Shown: positions 22,101 through 33,736 of the stretch, in pieces | Numbering within the stretch: position 1 is the stretch's first letter | Layout: each line of letters opens with the position of its first letter | DNA from: Incurvaria masculella | Taxonomy: Eukaryota > Arthropoda > Insecta > Lepidoptera > Incurvariidae | DNA: 64,000 bases | Assembly (NCBI GenBank): GCA_946894095.1 | Contig: OX335662.1 | Location: forward strand, 12,356,001-12,420,000 | Direction of reading: 5' to 3' | Position numbers and translations under genes: made by a program | Notes under the pieces: generated by a model | What the model saw: the letters and a program-made list of their open reading frames with translations, nothing else | Database searches by the model: none | Told to the model about the DNA's origin: nothing

Positions 22101-25100
22101 GTTACTCAATGACGCCTGAACGGCTGAGCAGGTTTGGAAGAAGAGGCGAGTTGGTGTCTAACAAGGAATATTATAACTGGGAATGTTTGGATGTTTGAAC
22201 GTTGGTTACTCAATGGCGCCTGAACTGCTGAGCAGATTTGGAAAAAAAAAACGAGTTGGTGTCAAACGAGGAATATTATAACTGGGAATGTTTGGATGTT
22301 TGAACGTTAGTTACTCAATGACGCCTGAACGGCTGAGCAGGTTTGGAAGAAGAGGCGAGTTGGTGTCTAACAAGGAATATTATAACTGGGAATGTTTGGA
22401 TGTTTGAACGTTAGTTACTCAATGACGCCTGAACGGCTGAGCAGGTTTGGAAGAAGAGGCGAGTTGGTGTCTAACAAGGAATATTATAACTGGGAATGTT
22501 TGGATGTTTGAACGTTGGCTACTCAATGACGCCTGAACCGCTGGGCAGATTTGGAAAAAAAAACGAGTTGGTGTCAAACGAGGAATATTATAACTGGGAA
22601 TGTTTGGATGTTTGAACGTTAGTTACTCAATGACGCCTGAACGGCTGAGCAGGTTTGGAAGAAGAGGCGAGTTGGTGTCTAACAAGGAATATTATAACTG
22701 GGAATGTTTGGATGTTTGAACGTTGGTTACTCAATGACGCCTGAACGGCTGAGCAGGTTTGGAAGAAGAGGCGAGTTGGTGTCTAACAAGGAATATTATA
22801 ACTGGGAATGTTTGGATGTTTGAACGTTAGTTACTCAATGACGCCTGAACGGCTGAGCAGGTTTGGAAGAAGAGGCGAGTTGGTGTCTAACAAGGAATAT
22901 TATAACTGGGAATGTTTGGATGTTTGAACGTTAGTTACTCAATGACGCCTGAACGGCTGAGCAGGTTTGGAAGAAGAGGCGAGTTGGTGTCTAACAAGGA
23001 ATATTATAACTGGGAATGTTTGGATGTTTGAACGTTAGTTACTCAATGACGCCTGAACGGCTGAGCAGGTTTGGAAGAAGAGGCGAGTTGGTGTCTAACA
23101 AGGAATATTATAACTGGGAATGTTTGGATGTTTGAACGTTAGTTACTCAATGACGCCTGAACGGCTGAGCAGGTTTGGAAGAAGAGGCGAGTTGGTGTCT
23201 AACAAGGAATATTATAACTGGGAATGTTTGGATGTTTGAACGTTAGTTACTCAATGACGCCTGAACGGCTGAGCAGGTTTGGAAGAAGAGGCGAGTTGGT
23301 GTCTAACAAGGAATATTATAACTGGGAATGTTTGGATGTTTGAACGTTAGTTACTCAATGACGCCTGAACGGCTGAGCAGGTTTGGAAGAAGAGGCGAGT
23401 TGGTGTCTAACAAGGAATATTATAACTGGGAATGTTTGGATGTTTGAACGTTATTTACTCAATGACGCCTGAACGGCTGAGCAGGTTTGGAAGAAGAGGC
23501 GAGTTGGTGTCTAACAAGGAATATTATAACTGGGAATGTTTGGATGTTTGAACGTTATTTACTCAATGACGCCTGAACGGCTGAGCAGGTTTGGAAGAAG
23601 AGGCGAGTTGGTGTCTAACAAGGAATATTATAACTGGGAATGTTTGGATGTTTGAACGTTAGTTACTCAATGACGCCTGAACGGCTGAGCAGGTTTGGAA
23701 GAAGAGGCGAGTTGGTGTCTAACAAGGAATATTATAACTGGGAATGTTTGGATGTTTGAACGTTATTTACTCAATGACGCCTGAACGGCTGAGCAGGTTT
23801 GGAAGAAGAGGCGAGTTGGTGTCTAACAAGGAATATTATAACTGGGAATGTTTGGATGTTTGAACGTTAGTTACTCAATGACGCCTGAACGGCTGAGCAG
23901 GTTTGGAAGAAGAGGCGAGTTGGTGTCTAACAAGGAATATTATAACTGGGAATGTTTGGATGTTTGAACGTTAGTTACTCAATGACGCCTGAACGGCTGA
24001 GCAGGTTTGGAAGAAGAGGCGAGTTGGTGTCTAACAAGGAATATTATAACTGGGAATGTTTGGATGTTTGAACGTTATTTACTCAATGACGCCTGAACGG
24101 CTGAGCAGGTTTGGAAGAAGAGGCGAGTTGGTGTCTAACAAGGAATATTATAACTGGGAATGTTTGGATGTTTGAACGTTAGTTACTCAATGACGCCTGA
24201 ACGGCTGAGCAGGTTTGGAAGAAGAGGCGAGTTGGTGTCTAACAAGGAATATTATAACTGGGAATGTTTGGATGTTTGAACGTTATTTACTCAATGACGC
24301 CTGAACGGCTGAGCAGGTTTGGAAGAAGAGGCGAGTTGGTGTCTAACAAGGAATATTATAACTGGGAATGTTTGGATGTTTGAACGTTAGTTACTCAATG
24401 ACGCCTGAACGGCTGAGCAGGTTTGGAAGAAGAGGCGAGTTGGTGTCTAACAAGGAATATTATAACTGGGAATGTTTGGATGTTTGAACGTTAGTTACTC
24501 AATGACGCCTGAACGGCTGAGCAGGTTTGGAAGAAGAGGCGAGTTGGTGTCTAACAAGGAATATTATAACTGGGAATGTTTGGATGTTTGAACGTTATTT
24601 ACTCAATGACGCCTGAACGGCTGAGCAGGTTTGGAAGAAGAGGCGAGTTGGTGTCTAACAAGGAATATTATAACTGGGAATGTTTGGATGTTTGAACGTT
24701 AGTTACTCAATGACGCCTGAACGGCTGAGCAGGTTTGGAAGAAGAGGCGAGTTGGTGTCTAACAAGGAATATTATAACTGGGAATGTTTGGATGTTTGAA
24801 CGTTATTTACTCAATGACGCCTGAACGGCTGAGCAGGTTTGGAAGAAGAGGCGAGTTGGTGTCTAACAAGGAATATTATAACTGGGAATGTTTGGATGTT
24901 TGAACGTTGGTTACTCAATGGCGCCTGAACTGCTGAGCAGATTTGGAAAAAAAACGAGTTGGTGTCAAACGAGGAATATTATAACTGGGAATGTTTGGAT
25001 GTTTGAATGTTGGTAACTCAATGACGCCTGAACTGCTGAGCCGATTGGGAAGAAGGGAACGAGTTGGTGTCACACGAGGAATGTTTTGAATGGGAATGTC

Positions 25101-25140
25101 GGTTACTTAATTATCCCTGAACGGCTGAGCAGATTTGGAG
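16105..25140. repeat. 104-bp tandem satellite array, about 86 monomers (9.0 kb)
   Basis: The period is exactly 104 bp in the main variant, e.g. GAATATTATAACTGGG at 16337, 16441 and 16545. The outer monomers at both ends are the most diverged, as in arrays homogenised from the middle. Several variants recur: a main form (GTTAGTTACTC), one with CCGCTGGGCAG and an A9 run, one with ATGGCGCC, CTGCTGAGC and an A8-A10 run, one with GTTGGTAACTC, and one with GTTATTTACTC near the right end. No long open frame. It sits in the presumed 5' intron of Osiris. Confidence 0.97.
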
Positions 25141-25468
25141 GAAACTTTGTACGTAGGCATATTTTGTGAACCAAAAGATATACTTTACACAGACTTTTAT
25201 TCGAACCAGTTAATATTTTTAAATGCCTAAACATCACACGTGGCAGCTGGAAGTGATAAGATGTTGATAAAAGTATTTAGGTATCGACTCTCCAACTATA
25301 CCTGTAAGAAGGAAATTAGAGTTTAGTCTGTTAGATTAGGATGTCAGTTTGTTCAGGTATGGTTAAGTTAGACTTATAATATTGCACAATATATATGGTT
25401 GGGACTATGTGTTCTGCTAAATAACGGTGTTTTCAATTTCACAAATCCATCTTTCAAATCCATCTTTG

Positions 25469-26471
25469 GGTGGCCCAACCCGGCGGGACTAACTCATTCG
25501 CGGGCACGGTACAAAACCGTTCTTTTGCACCCTGGGACCTTCTCCGCTTCAAAGAAAAAGACAGGCTCCGTGATGAGGAAGATGCAATATGTCCACAAAA
25601 AAGACAATGTGCATAGTGTATGATTTGAAAAGATTTACGAAAATTTTAATTACAAAACGACTTCAAGCTAAAAGTAAACCACGACCGCTGTAGTCAAAAA
25701 TCTAACAAAAACCATATAGATTATAAATATTGATTAAGGCCCTGGTACTAGCCAAATCGCAAAGTTAGACGAGGCACCCCAAGTTAACTAACTAAGTCTG
25801 ACGATTATAAGTGTCATTCTTACAATATATGATTCCTTGTCTAGGAATCAACCTATTTTGGTTAATGTATGTTCCCTTTTTCTGTACAAAATACATGCAT
25901 TTCCGAACTTTTTTGACTAAATGTAGAAATCTAAAAGCAAATGAATTTTTTTGTTTATGCATATATGCTGTTTCTGCTTATATCTAGAAATCGAATTACT
26001 TTCAGATTTCTAATGAGAAAAATCAACTTTTTTATTTTTATTATTATTTAAATAAATGATGGAATCAAAAAATATTAACAATCCATTATCAGTCTGGAGT
26101 TCTATTTGGATTTGCTGAAGCGTTTCACTACATATTATTACATTTGTTAAAAAGTGCATTTGTATGGCTCGAGCAGTTGGCTAGTCCTAGTGCCTTAAAT
26201 AAGCTATGTCTCATGACTAGTCTTTTTAAGATGTTCTTACTTTATCATTGCGTAATCTACCTCCAAAGTTATTGTATAAAACGCGCGAAAAATTCGAACT
26301 TTTGGACCTTATGACTTAGAATCCAAACACAATTTTGCAATGCCAACGGTCATCAGACATCTAGTTCGATCAAATAAAGCTAGTTTGAGCAAAATTTGGG
26401 ATCTCTGACAAGAAATATGGGCGTGATCTTATTTCCCCGTTTGTATGGGGAGTTGAGCGGGATGGCCCACC
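25469..26471 (+). mobile_element. TTAA MITE, family 1, copy 3, with nested element
   Basis: Left GGTGGCCCAACCCGGCGGG, right GAGCGGGATGGCCCACC. Flanks (TTTG / TTTA) are decayed from TTAA. It is 1,003 bp only because another 457-bp TTAA element sits inside it. Confidence 0.85.
25738..26194. mobile_element. TTAA MITE, family 2, nested in family 1 (457 bp)
   Basis: Ends GGCCCTGGTACTAGCCAA and TTGGCTAGTCCTAGTGCC are 18-bp imperfect inverted repeats. Clean TTAA on both sides (25734-25737, 26195-26198). Removing it with one TTAA restores the family-1 reading GATTAAATAAGC. Confidence 0.88.
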
Positions 26472-26474
26472 TTT

Positions 26475-26700
26475 AATTATAAATGCGAAAGTAACTCTCT
26501 GTCCGTTTGTCGTCTAAACCGTTTAACCAAAGTTGATAAATTTCGGTTAGGATATAGTCTAGACCTCAGAGAAGGACATAGGCTATCTTTTGGGGTGTTG
26601 AACTCGAAGGGGGGGGGGAAATAGGGGACAGATATTTGTTTGGGGAACTCATGTAATATCCATAAATAATTCAGCAGACATTGAGGGTACATTTGCTAGT
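26475..26700 (+). repeat. Dispersed repeat, Helitron-like blocks
   Basis: AATTATAAATGCGAAAGTAA, CTCTGTCCGTTTGTC, then GAGAAGGACATAGGCTATCT. A relative lies at 62,690-62,910 (GGGCATAGGCTACCTTTTG). Directly follows MITE copy 3. Confidence 0.5.
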
Positions 26701-27986
26701 ATTTCATATTAAAGATATTTCGTTAGGTTATATTTAGGTAGGACTGAGAGACATTTTAAAACGTTCATTTTGAACCGTGCCACTTCCTTTAATTTATATT
26801 TGCGGAAACCGCTAGCAAACAGCATCAAAAGCTCCAATTGCTATTGAACGGTCCCTATATATCCCCATTTCCCTACCCGCTCGAAGTTAATAATCCCCGA
26901 AAGCTTCGATGCGCGGAGATTTTCCACTGTTTTCAGAGATTAGGAGGAAATTTCTACATTTTCGACGGAGGAGCAGGAATTAATTTGAGCGGTGGCACAG
27001 CGGGTAGACAAATAGAAATGGATTAGGGGTTTCTACAAATCGACAACACATATGTCGGTCAAATAGTTTCTGGGAAATGTAGTCTCCCTTCGTTTAGTAC
27101 TTCATTAATTTTATTCATTCATTTATAGTGGTAAAATGGTGTCATGCCAGGACCTTCCTTTCATTGCACGGCTACATTGGACTGGATGGAAAACACGAAA
27201 AAATGTATTTCGTAAAAAGCTAGGGTAATCTATATTTTGATTAAAGTTATCGCATAACAGAGTAAGCTCTGCTACTAAAAAAATAATACTTCCTGCACAT
27301 AAATAATGTACTGCTACTTATAACCAGCATTATTTCATATTTAAAACGCACGTAAATCTGTAGGTGTATCACATAATAAAATGTCCATAAAACCATATCG
27401 TAGCTCAGAGCGTGGTTTGATAGCAATGGGCCTGGCATGGCACCTGGATCGTTCTAATGCTAATGCTAGATCTGTGATTATGACTCCGCGAGTCACAATA
27501 ACTGAAAGCGATTCATAACGTGTGAATAGTTAGCACTAACTTAGTACTAACTAAGAATGTAAGTGAAATCTGGATAGGAAAATCGCGGGCATAATATGGA
27601 ATAAATGCAGTCAGTACATACTAATGGGTTTATGCATAGAAAGCGTGGTCTATTAGGATGAGAATCCGCTGGAAACTGAAATAACCAGATGGTAAAGTGG
27701 ATTGGAAATGTATGATCGGAAGGTTAACACAAGAAATCAAATGAGTTACGGCTGAACGACGAAGGAAATTTTCAGAGGGAGTGCTCAGCCTATACGGACG
27801 TAGCCAAAATAAAGTGAAGTGTTAGGAAAATAGAAGTAAGATCAGGTTAAAAAAAGGAAAAAAAAAAGTTTTTAAAAAAACATTGGACGCGTTCATTTAT
27901 TCAGTTTGGGTGGGTTCCAGTACGTAAAATATGTGTGCCCACTGCATTTCTACCCGTGCATGTCTTAAGAGACGACTAAGAGATTT

Positions 27987-28227
27987 GTGGTTCATGGTTC
28001 GGTAGGTCCCCTACAGATTAACTTGAAATCCGAAATACTTACTAAGTTGTAGAGTAAACACCGACGGGTTGGTACCATCGCACTTAATGAACCGTGTTTC
28101 AAGCGGCAATAAAATTAAGGAAGGTCCTGGCACGGCACCTAGTTATGTGCTGTGCTTTGGGCTATTATCATAAAAATAGATGTGGTGTTTGCAATCCATG
28201 TCTTGTCACAAAAAAATAATGTAACAA
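27987..28227 (+). mobile_element. Degraded partial SINE
   Basis: Recognisable pieces are GTTCATGGTTCGGTAGGTCC, GGTTGGTACCATCGCA and AGGAAGGTCCTGGCACGGCA, ending in an A run. About 200 bp from the copy-1 promoter module. Confidence 0.65.
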
Positions 28228-28423
28228 AACACGTAAATATAACATTTCTTCAAAATGTCCATCCACTGGCCACAAATTAAATATATACACGTATACGTAG
28301 CATACAGATACACGAAATTTAAGAGACAAGAAACAAACAATGCTTATCTATCATCTCTCTATCAAATATACATTGAGTGTGAGTTCTTCATAAATGTAGA
28401 GTTCACAACAAATTATAACTTAC

Positions 28424-28585
28424 CTCCGCAGTGACCAAACCCATTGTGCTTTATCTCACAAACCACAGAAAATAAAAGAAAACATGCACTCGAATAGAAA
28501 ACAGAAGGAAGATCTCATTTACGTCCACGGCACTAATTTCGCTCACACACTCGATGAAAACTAAGTTTATTTTCACTTTCTATAC
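28424..28585 (-). promoter_or_regulatory. Candidate promoter/first-exon module, copy 1, with upstream ATG
   Basis: TATAGAAAG (28584-28576), TCGAGTG (A at 28551), a leader, then an ATG at 28444 opening seven codons (MGLVTAE) up to the donor GAG|GTAAGT. If spliced to 16094, this ATG would make an 11-codon upstream frame ending one base before the Osiris ATG. The alternative is that MGLVTAE begins another gene whose next exon I cannot find. Confidence 0.42.
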
Positions 28586-28589
28586 CGGC

Positions 28590-30179
28590 TTTCGAACTCG
28601 TGGAGCGCGTACCGTAGGATTTGTGCACGTAGCGTGTTGTGTAAACGATTTTTCTCGAACCAATATATGTGCTAGGAGCGGAAAGCGATTTGACGATACG
28701 CGGTTATCGTCTGGTCGTCTAGAGAGAATGCCGGCTATGCTTGGAGGTGAGAGAAATTTTACGCAGCCGGCTCGCAGTGACGTCTAGGAGAACATGATTT
28801 AATATAAGTGTAGTCATTTAAATCAACTTGTCAACATCGAATTCAACGCTACACATTTAAATTTAAGTACGCGCATTAAATGTCTTAATTTCTAAAAATA
28901 GGCGATGCCGAATGCATTCACTTTTCAAATAAATTGAATTACCTTAAAATTTTAGTATAAATCGCACATGGAGACTGTAACTTACTAGTTGATTTAAAAA
29001 GTATTTTCACGTAGACAATGTTCGATTGTATACCAATTTCTTTACGCAGCCAGTATCACGTTATATTCCAAATGTTTTTATTGTAGGCTGACCTTAAAAC
29101 AATTGTAAAAATAAAAATTAAGTTTAACCAATAAACGCTCAGGATGTGATTGCGTCGAACCGAATCTCGAAAGCAAGTAAATAACTTGAAAAAACATTTT
29201 AAAAAAAAATCATTTTCTATTTTTGATTTATTTTATTTCTATGGATTTAGTTAAGTAAAAGATGTTTTCCTGCAAATAATAATTTCATACGTTATTTAAA
29301 AAATGCTTAAATATGGGTTACGAAACGAATGCACCAATATAAACTTCTGCTAAACGTTACCTCGAGCCCAGCAGACGTGCTCCGGCGCACGTTGCCAGTA
29401 CAGTTATGAGTAGCGGTTTTTCTTGAGAGTGAGACGGAACTAGAATTGAGGTAAGAAGTAAAAGAGACGGCCTTAAGTTGGTCGGAGTCTACGTTTGACG
29501 ATGTGCTAACAACATGATTTACAATCGTCTCGATCCATTTACCACGATTATGACCCGCAGCCTGCAGTGGACTTCTATGTAATGTTTCGGAAAAACCAAA
29601 TATGAATACTCAATATAAATAATTAATTTATGTACTTAATACATAAACAGTTTTTATATTTGCAGCCAGTAAGAGTGGCTTATTGATAGCATTGATATTG
29701 GTGACCACGTGATGACAAATATTTTTTTCTATCTTAGAATCACTTGTTTCATGGGACGATACCCATTTAAAATATTTTCCTACTACACGTTATGGGTTTG
29801 GCACCATCGCATTGAATAAAATAACGTAGCATAATAATTATAAGTCCCGTGCTAAAAGTGTAAAAGGAAGATTTGTTTATTTGTGACCGACCCGGTATGA
29901 CTGAAGTGACCGAGTGAGTGAGTGACCATCCCCTGTTTTCACCACCTCCAGCTGCCTGAAATCCGATAGTTAACTTTCAGTTCCATTGGTGAATTTATAT
30001 GGTGAAACTGAAAGATAACTTTGGGATTTTTGTAGCTTGAGGTGGTGGAACCGGGCACATGTCGGCTAAATATTTCAGGGTCATATAGTCTGGCATCAGT
30101 TAATAAAACGTTTCCAGTTACAATTGATTTGGCAAACTCAACTGGCAGGTATAGAATGTTGTAACCATTTCTAAATGTA
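28590..30179. other. Spacer between duplicated promoter modules
   Basis: A CG-containing patch (28,590-28,790) lies just upstream of module 1 and another lies at 29,360-29,560. The rest is AT-rich. No coding exon recognised. Confidence 0.4.
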
Positions 30180-30405
30180 TCTATAAATATACATTTATTG
30201 TGAGTTCTTCATAAATGTAGAGTTAAACAAATTATAATTTACCTCCGCAGTAACCAAATTAATGGATTACAAACTACAGAATGTAAACGAAAACATCCAC
30301 TTGAATTCTAACAGAAGGAACACAATATCTCCGTTACGTCCACGGCACTAATTTCGCTCACACACTCGAACAAAACTAAACTTATTTTCACTTTTTATAA
30401 ACATA
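30180..30405. repeat. Duplicated promoter segment (paralogue of 28,365-28,590)
   Basis: About 220 bp are shared with 28,365-28,590 in the same orientation, covering intron start, donor, leader, initiator and TATA. The copies differ by many substitutions and small gaps, so the duplication is not recent. About 1.6 kb of unrelated AT-rich DNA separates them. Confidence 0.75.
30243..30400 (-). promoter_or_regulatory. Candidate promoter/first-exon module, copy 2
   Basis: TATAAAAA (30399-30392), initiator-like TCGAGT (A at 30366) 33 nt downstream, a leader of about 120 nt, then the donor GAG|GTAAAT. It is a clear paralogue of the module at 28,424-28,585, with matching TATA spacing, leader and donor, but it lacks the ATG found there. 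The donor is weaker than copy 1. Confidence 0.4.
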
Positions 30406-31180
30406 TCTGTTTATATGTAAATATAGATTATATTTATTATTATTATTAACTACATGAAGCGCATATTCAAATGCTATATATTTTAAGTGTTTTGAAAGCT
30501 GAAGTACCCTTTCTTCATGTCTTTATTAATTCTAGCGAAATCTAACTTACAAGATTTGATTAAATCATGTTAGCTATCGCATCTGAATGGTTGTTTTGAT
30601 AACACTTTAATAACAAGCAACTTGGTTAGGTCAGTAAGTTCTATTTCTAATCCATTTGCACTGAGGTTTGGTGTTTTTTTTGTCCTTATTCTACCAAAAA
30701 TTGTTTGGCAGTAGCATTTAGATCTAAGTATTGGACTAATTACTGTGGACGGAAAACTCGTTAATTTTCTTTGCGGATTCGTCTTTACTGAGTTGATCGA
30801 ATCCGCGGGTCAGTTTTTGACGTAACATAGTGTAGTGTGACTAGCAAAAAAGTTTACACAAAAGAAATGAAAATTAAATGAAATTTAATTTGAAAGTTGG
30901 TCTACTAAACCTGTGCTGATGAAATAGATAACATTAAAATCAGTGATAACATTTATCCGAAACATAGTTAAGGTCTTTTTTCAGTGTAAATGCGGTTCTT
31001 CATGTATTATAAGGTCACTAAACTCTTGTGTTATCGCATGACTTCAAGCAGAAATGTCAGTTCCTGCTTTCGTCGGTGAGCCACACGGCATCAGGCGGCA
31101 GTGCGCTGACTTCAATTATGCACTTGCAATGAACACAATAGTTTAAAAGCTGCTTAGAAATGCAATTTCATTATTTTGTG

Positions 31181-32089
31181 TGCAGTTCGTGGTGCGGGGG
31201 CTAGAGGACTAGCCCTGCAGTTCGTGGTGTGGGGGCTAGAGGACTAGCCCTGCAGTTCGTGGTCTGGGGGCTAGAGGACTAGCCCTGCAGTTCGTGGTGC
31301 GGGGGCTAGAGGACTAGCCCTGCAGTTCGTGGTGCGGGGGCTAGAGGACTAGCCCTGCAGTTCGTGGTGTGGGGGCTAGAGGACTAGCCCTGCAGTTCGT
31401 GGTCTGGGGGCTAGAGGACTAGCCCTGCAGTTCGTGGTGCGGGGGCTAGAGGACTAGCCCTGCAGTTCGTGGTGCGGGGGCTAGAGGACTAGCCCTGCAG
31501 TTCGTGGTGCGGGGGCTAGAGGACTAGCCCTGCAGTTCGTGGTCTGGGGGCTAGAGGACTAGCCCTGCAGTTCGTGGTGCGGGGGCTAGAGGACTAGCCC
31601 TGCAGTTCGTGGTGCGGGGGCTAGAGGACTAGCCCTGCAGTTCGTGGTGCGGGGGCTAGAGGACTAGCCCTGCAGTTCGTGGTCTGGGGGCTAGAGGACT
31701 AGCCCTGCAGTTCGTGGTGCGGGGGCTAGAGGACTAGCCCTGCAGTTCGTGGTGCGGGGGCTAGAGGACTAGCCCTGCAGTTCGTGGTGTGGGGGCTAGA
31801 GGACTAGCCCTGCAGTTCGTGGTGTGGGGGCTAGAGGACTAGCCCTGCAGTTCGTGGTGCGGGGGCTAGAGGACTAGCCCTGCAGTTCGTGGTGCGGGGG
31901 CTAGAGGACTAGCCCTGCAGTTCGTGGTGTGGGGGCTAGAGGACTAGCCCTGCAGTTCGTGGTGTGGGGGCTAGAGGACTAGCCCTGCAGTTCGTGGTGT
32001 GGGGGCTAGAGGACTAGCCCTGCAGTTCGTGGTGTGGGGGCTAGAGGACTAGCCCTGCAGTTCGTGGTGTGGGGGCTAGAGGACTAGCC
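31181..32089. repeat. 35-bp tandem array, 26 monomers, with internal hairpin
   Basis: The unit starts TGCAGTTCGTGGTGCGGGGG and ends CTAGAGGACTAGCCC, period 35 bp. Each unit can fold as GGGCTAG / AGGA loop / CTAGCCC and contains the palindrome CTGCAG. One variable site (GTGC, GTGT or GTCT) marks units; GTCT occurs at units 3, 7, 11 and 15, a 140-bp period. There are no unique spacers, so it is not CRISPR. Confidence 0.96.
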
Positions 32090-32109
32090 TTTCATGAAAG
32101 AAGTTATGG

Positions 32110-32480
32110 GTTCCAATGTTCAAATGCCCCGGTCATTCATCACTTTCTTTCTCTTTCTGAGTCTTATTCTTATCCAAAGTGCATTTCGTGATGTATGCGA
32201 GTTGTTCCATGGTTCGGAAACGTAAAATTCTAGGTCCCCTATCGTAGGTAGCCGTGTAGGTAGCTGTCCTACTAGGTGGTAGAGTTAAGGCCACCCGGGT
32301 TGGTACCAGCGCAACGATGAAACTATGGTTGAAGCAATGAATGAAAAATGGTCGTGTTTTCCATCTAGTTACAGGTCTTGGCATGGCACCAATTTCTTTT
32401 GGAAATGCGTTGTGTTAGGCTAATATTATGACGGTAGGTGTGGTATTAGTATCCATGTACAGCTACATATAAAAAGAAGT
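32110..32480 (+). mobile_element. SINE body without tRNA head
   Basis: Matches the SINE body from TTTCTTTCTCTTTCTGAG to the GGTATTAGTATCCATGT end, with an extra duplicated GTAGGTAGC stretch. Begins right after the 35-bp array, so the head is lost or replaced. Confidence 0.75.
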
Positions 32481-32553
32481 TTTTTTTATGGAGATGCAGT
32501 CATGGAGTGCCATTAAATTATTATTGTGTATGGCGTACGCCAGGACATCTTAA

Positions 32554-33091
32554 GGTGTCCCTTCCCGGCGGGACTAACTCGTTCGCGGGCACGGTACAAA
32601 ACCGTGCTATTGCGCTCTGGGACCTTCTCTGTTTCAAAGAAAAAGACAGGTTTCGTTAGAAGGAGGATGCAACATGTTCACATAGCAGACAATGCGCATA
32701 GTGTTCGATTTGGTAAGATTTACGAAAATTTTAATTACAAGACGACTTATAGCTAAAAGTAAACCACAACCGCTGTAGTCAAAAATCGAACAAAAACTAA
32801 ATTGATTCTACATTTTAATGAAACAATCTATGTCTGATGACTAATCTTTTTAAGAGTACAAATTTTATCGTTGAGTAATCCACCTCCAAAGTTATTGTAT
32901 AAATCGCGCGAAAAATTCGAACTTTCAGACCTTATAACTTCGAAACCGAACACAATTGTCCAACGCCAATTGTCATCAGAAATCTAGTTCGATGAAATAA
33001 AGCTACTTTGAACAACATTTTGGAGCTCTGACAAGAAATATGGGCTTGATCTTCATTCCCCGTTTATATGGGGAGTTGAGCGGGATGGGCC
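32554..33091 (+). mobile_element. TTAA MITE, family 1, copy 4, right tip lost
   Basis: TTAA at 32550-32553 then GGTGTCCCTTCCCGGCGGG. Ends GAGCGGGATGGGCC without the final ACC and TTAA, running straight into a LINE fragment. Confidence 0.8.
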
Positions 33092-33092
33092 C

Positions 33093-33304
33093 TCCCGCTC
33101 AACTTCTTCGCGGGGCTGCGAAAAGAGAAATATCCCGGAAAGGAGTTCATTCCATAATTTTCCGACCCTATATATGAAGGATCTAGAAGATGGGTGGGTT
33201 CTTATTTTTGGGATGTCGACTGTGAATATGTGCAAATTCTCCCTGTTCCGCGTTGAACGAAGACTAAAAACCTCAGACTTTAAATTTAGTAGAAGCAGGG
33301 GCAA
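33093..33304 (-). pseudogene. LINE C-terminal fragment
   Basis: Reads HIFTVDIPKIRTHPSSRSFI then YRVGKLWNELLSG, the R..SFI.R....WN.LP pattern that closes many non-LTR reverse-transcriptase frames. Abuts MITE copy 4. Confidence 0.6.
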
Positions 33305-33736
33305 AGGATATAAATATGCTTCCTTTCATAAACATCGCCTTTATTTAAAACGATTATCGTTAACCGTTCACCGTAATCTCCTTTTAAACTATGGTTAAGT
33401 ACTTTTCATCTTCTTTGTGGCTCTGCAGCCTCTGAAAAGACTGTCGGCTCAGGATATAGGTCAACTAGCAGCCTTTCACATCCGTCCGAGCACAGTTTGA
33501 AACACCTTATGCAACCGTGTGCAACGTACCTTTCTGATCGTTATGATGAACTGGTTGGTGAATTGGTATTGTCCTCATATGAACATAAACATATGAATAA
33601 TTAACATCCAAATGATAATTGTGGCCATCTATATGGACCCAGGTATTGCAACGGACCTTAAAAGCAGTAATAATATGAGTTAGCCGTATTGACCGCTTTC
33701 ATTTTAGAAGGCAGTAGTACTAGAATAGTAGAGACT

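Noticed and set aside
27640..27850. Possible LINE coding remnant
   Set aside because: A few RT-like residues but several stops; too weak to call.
31181..32089. CRISPR-like appearance of the 35-bp palindromic array
   Set aside because: Units are contiguous with no spacers, and the host is a eukaryote.
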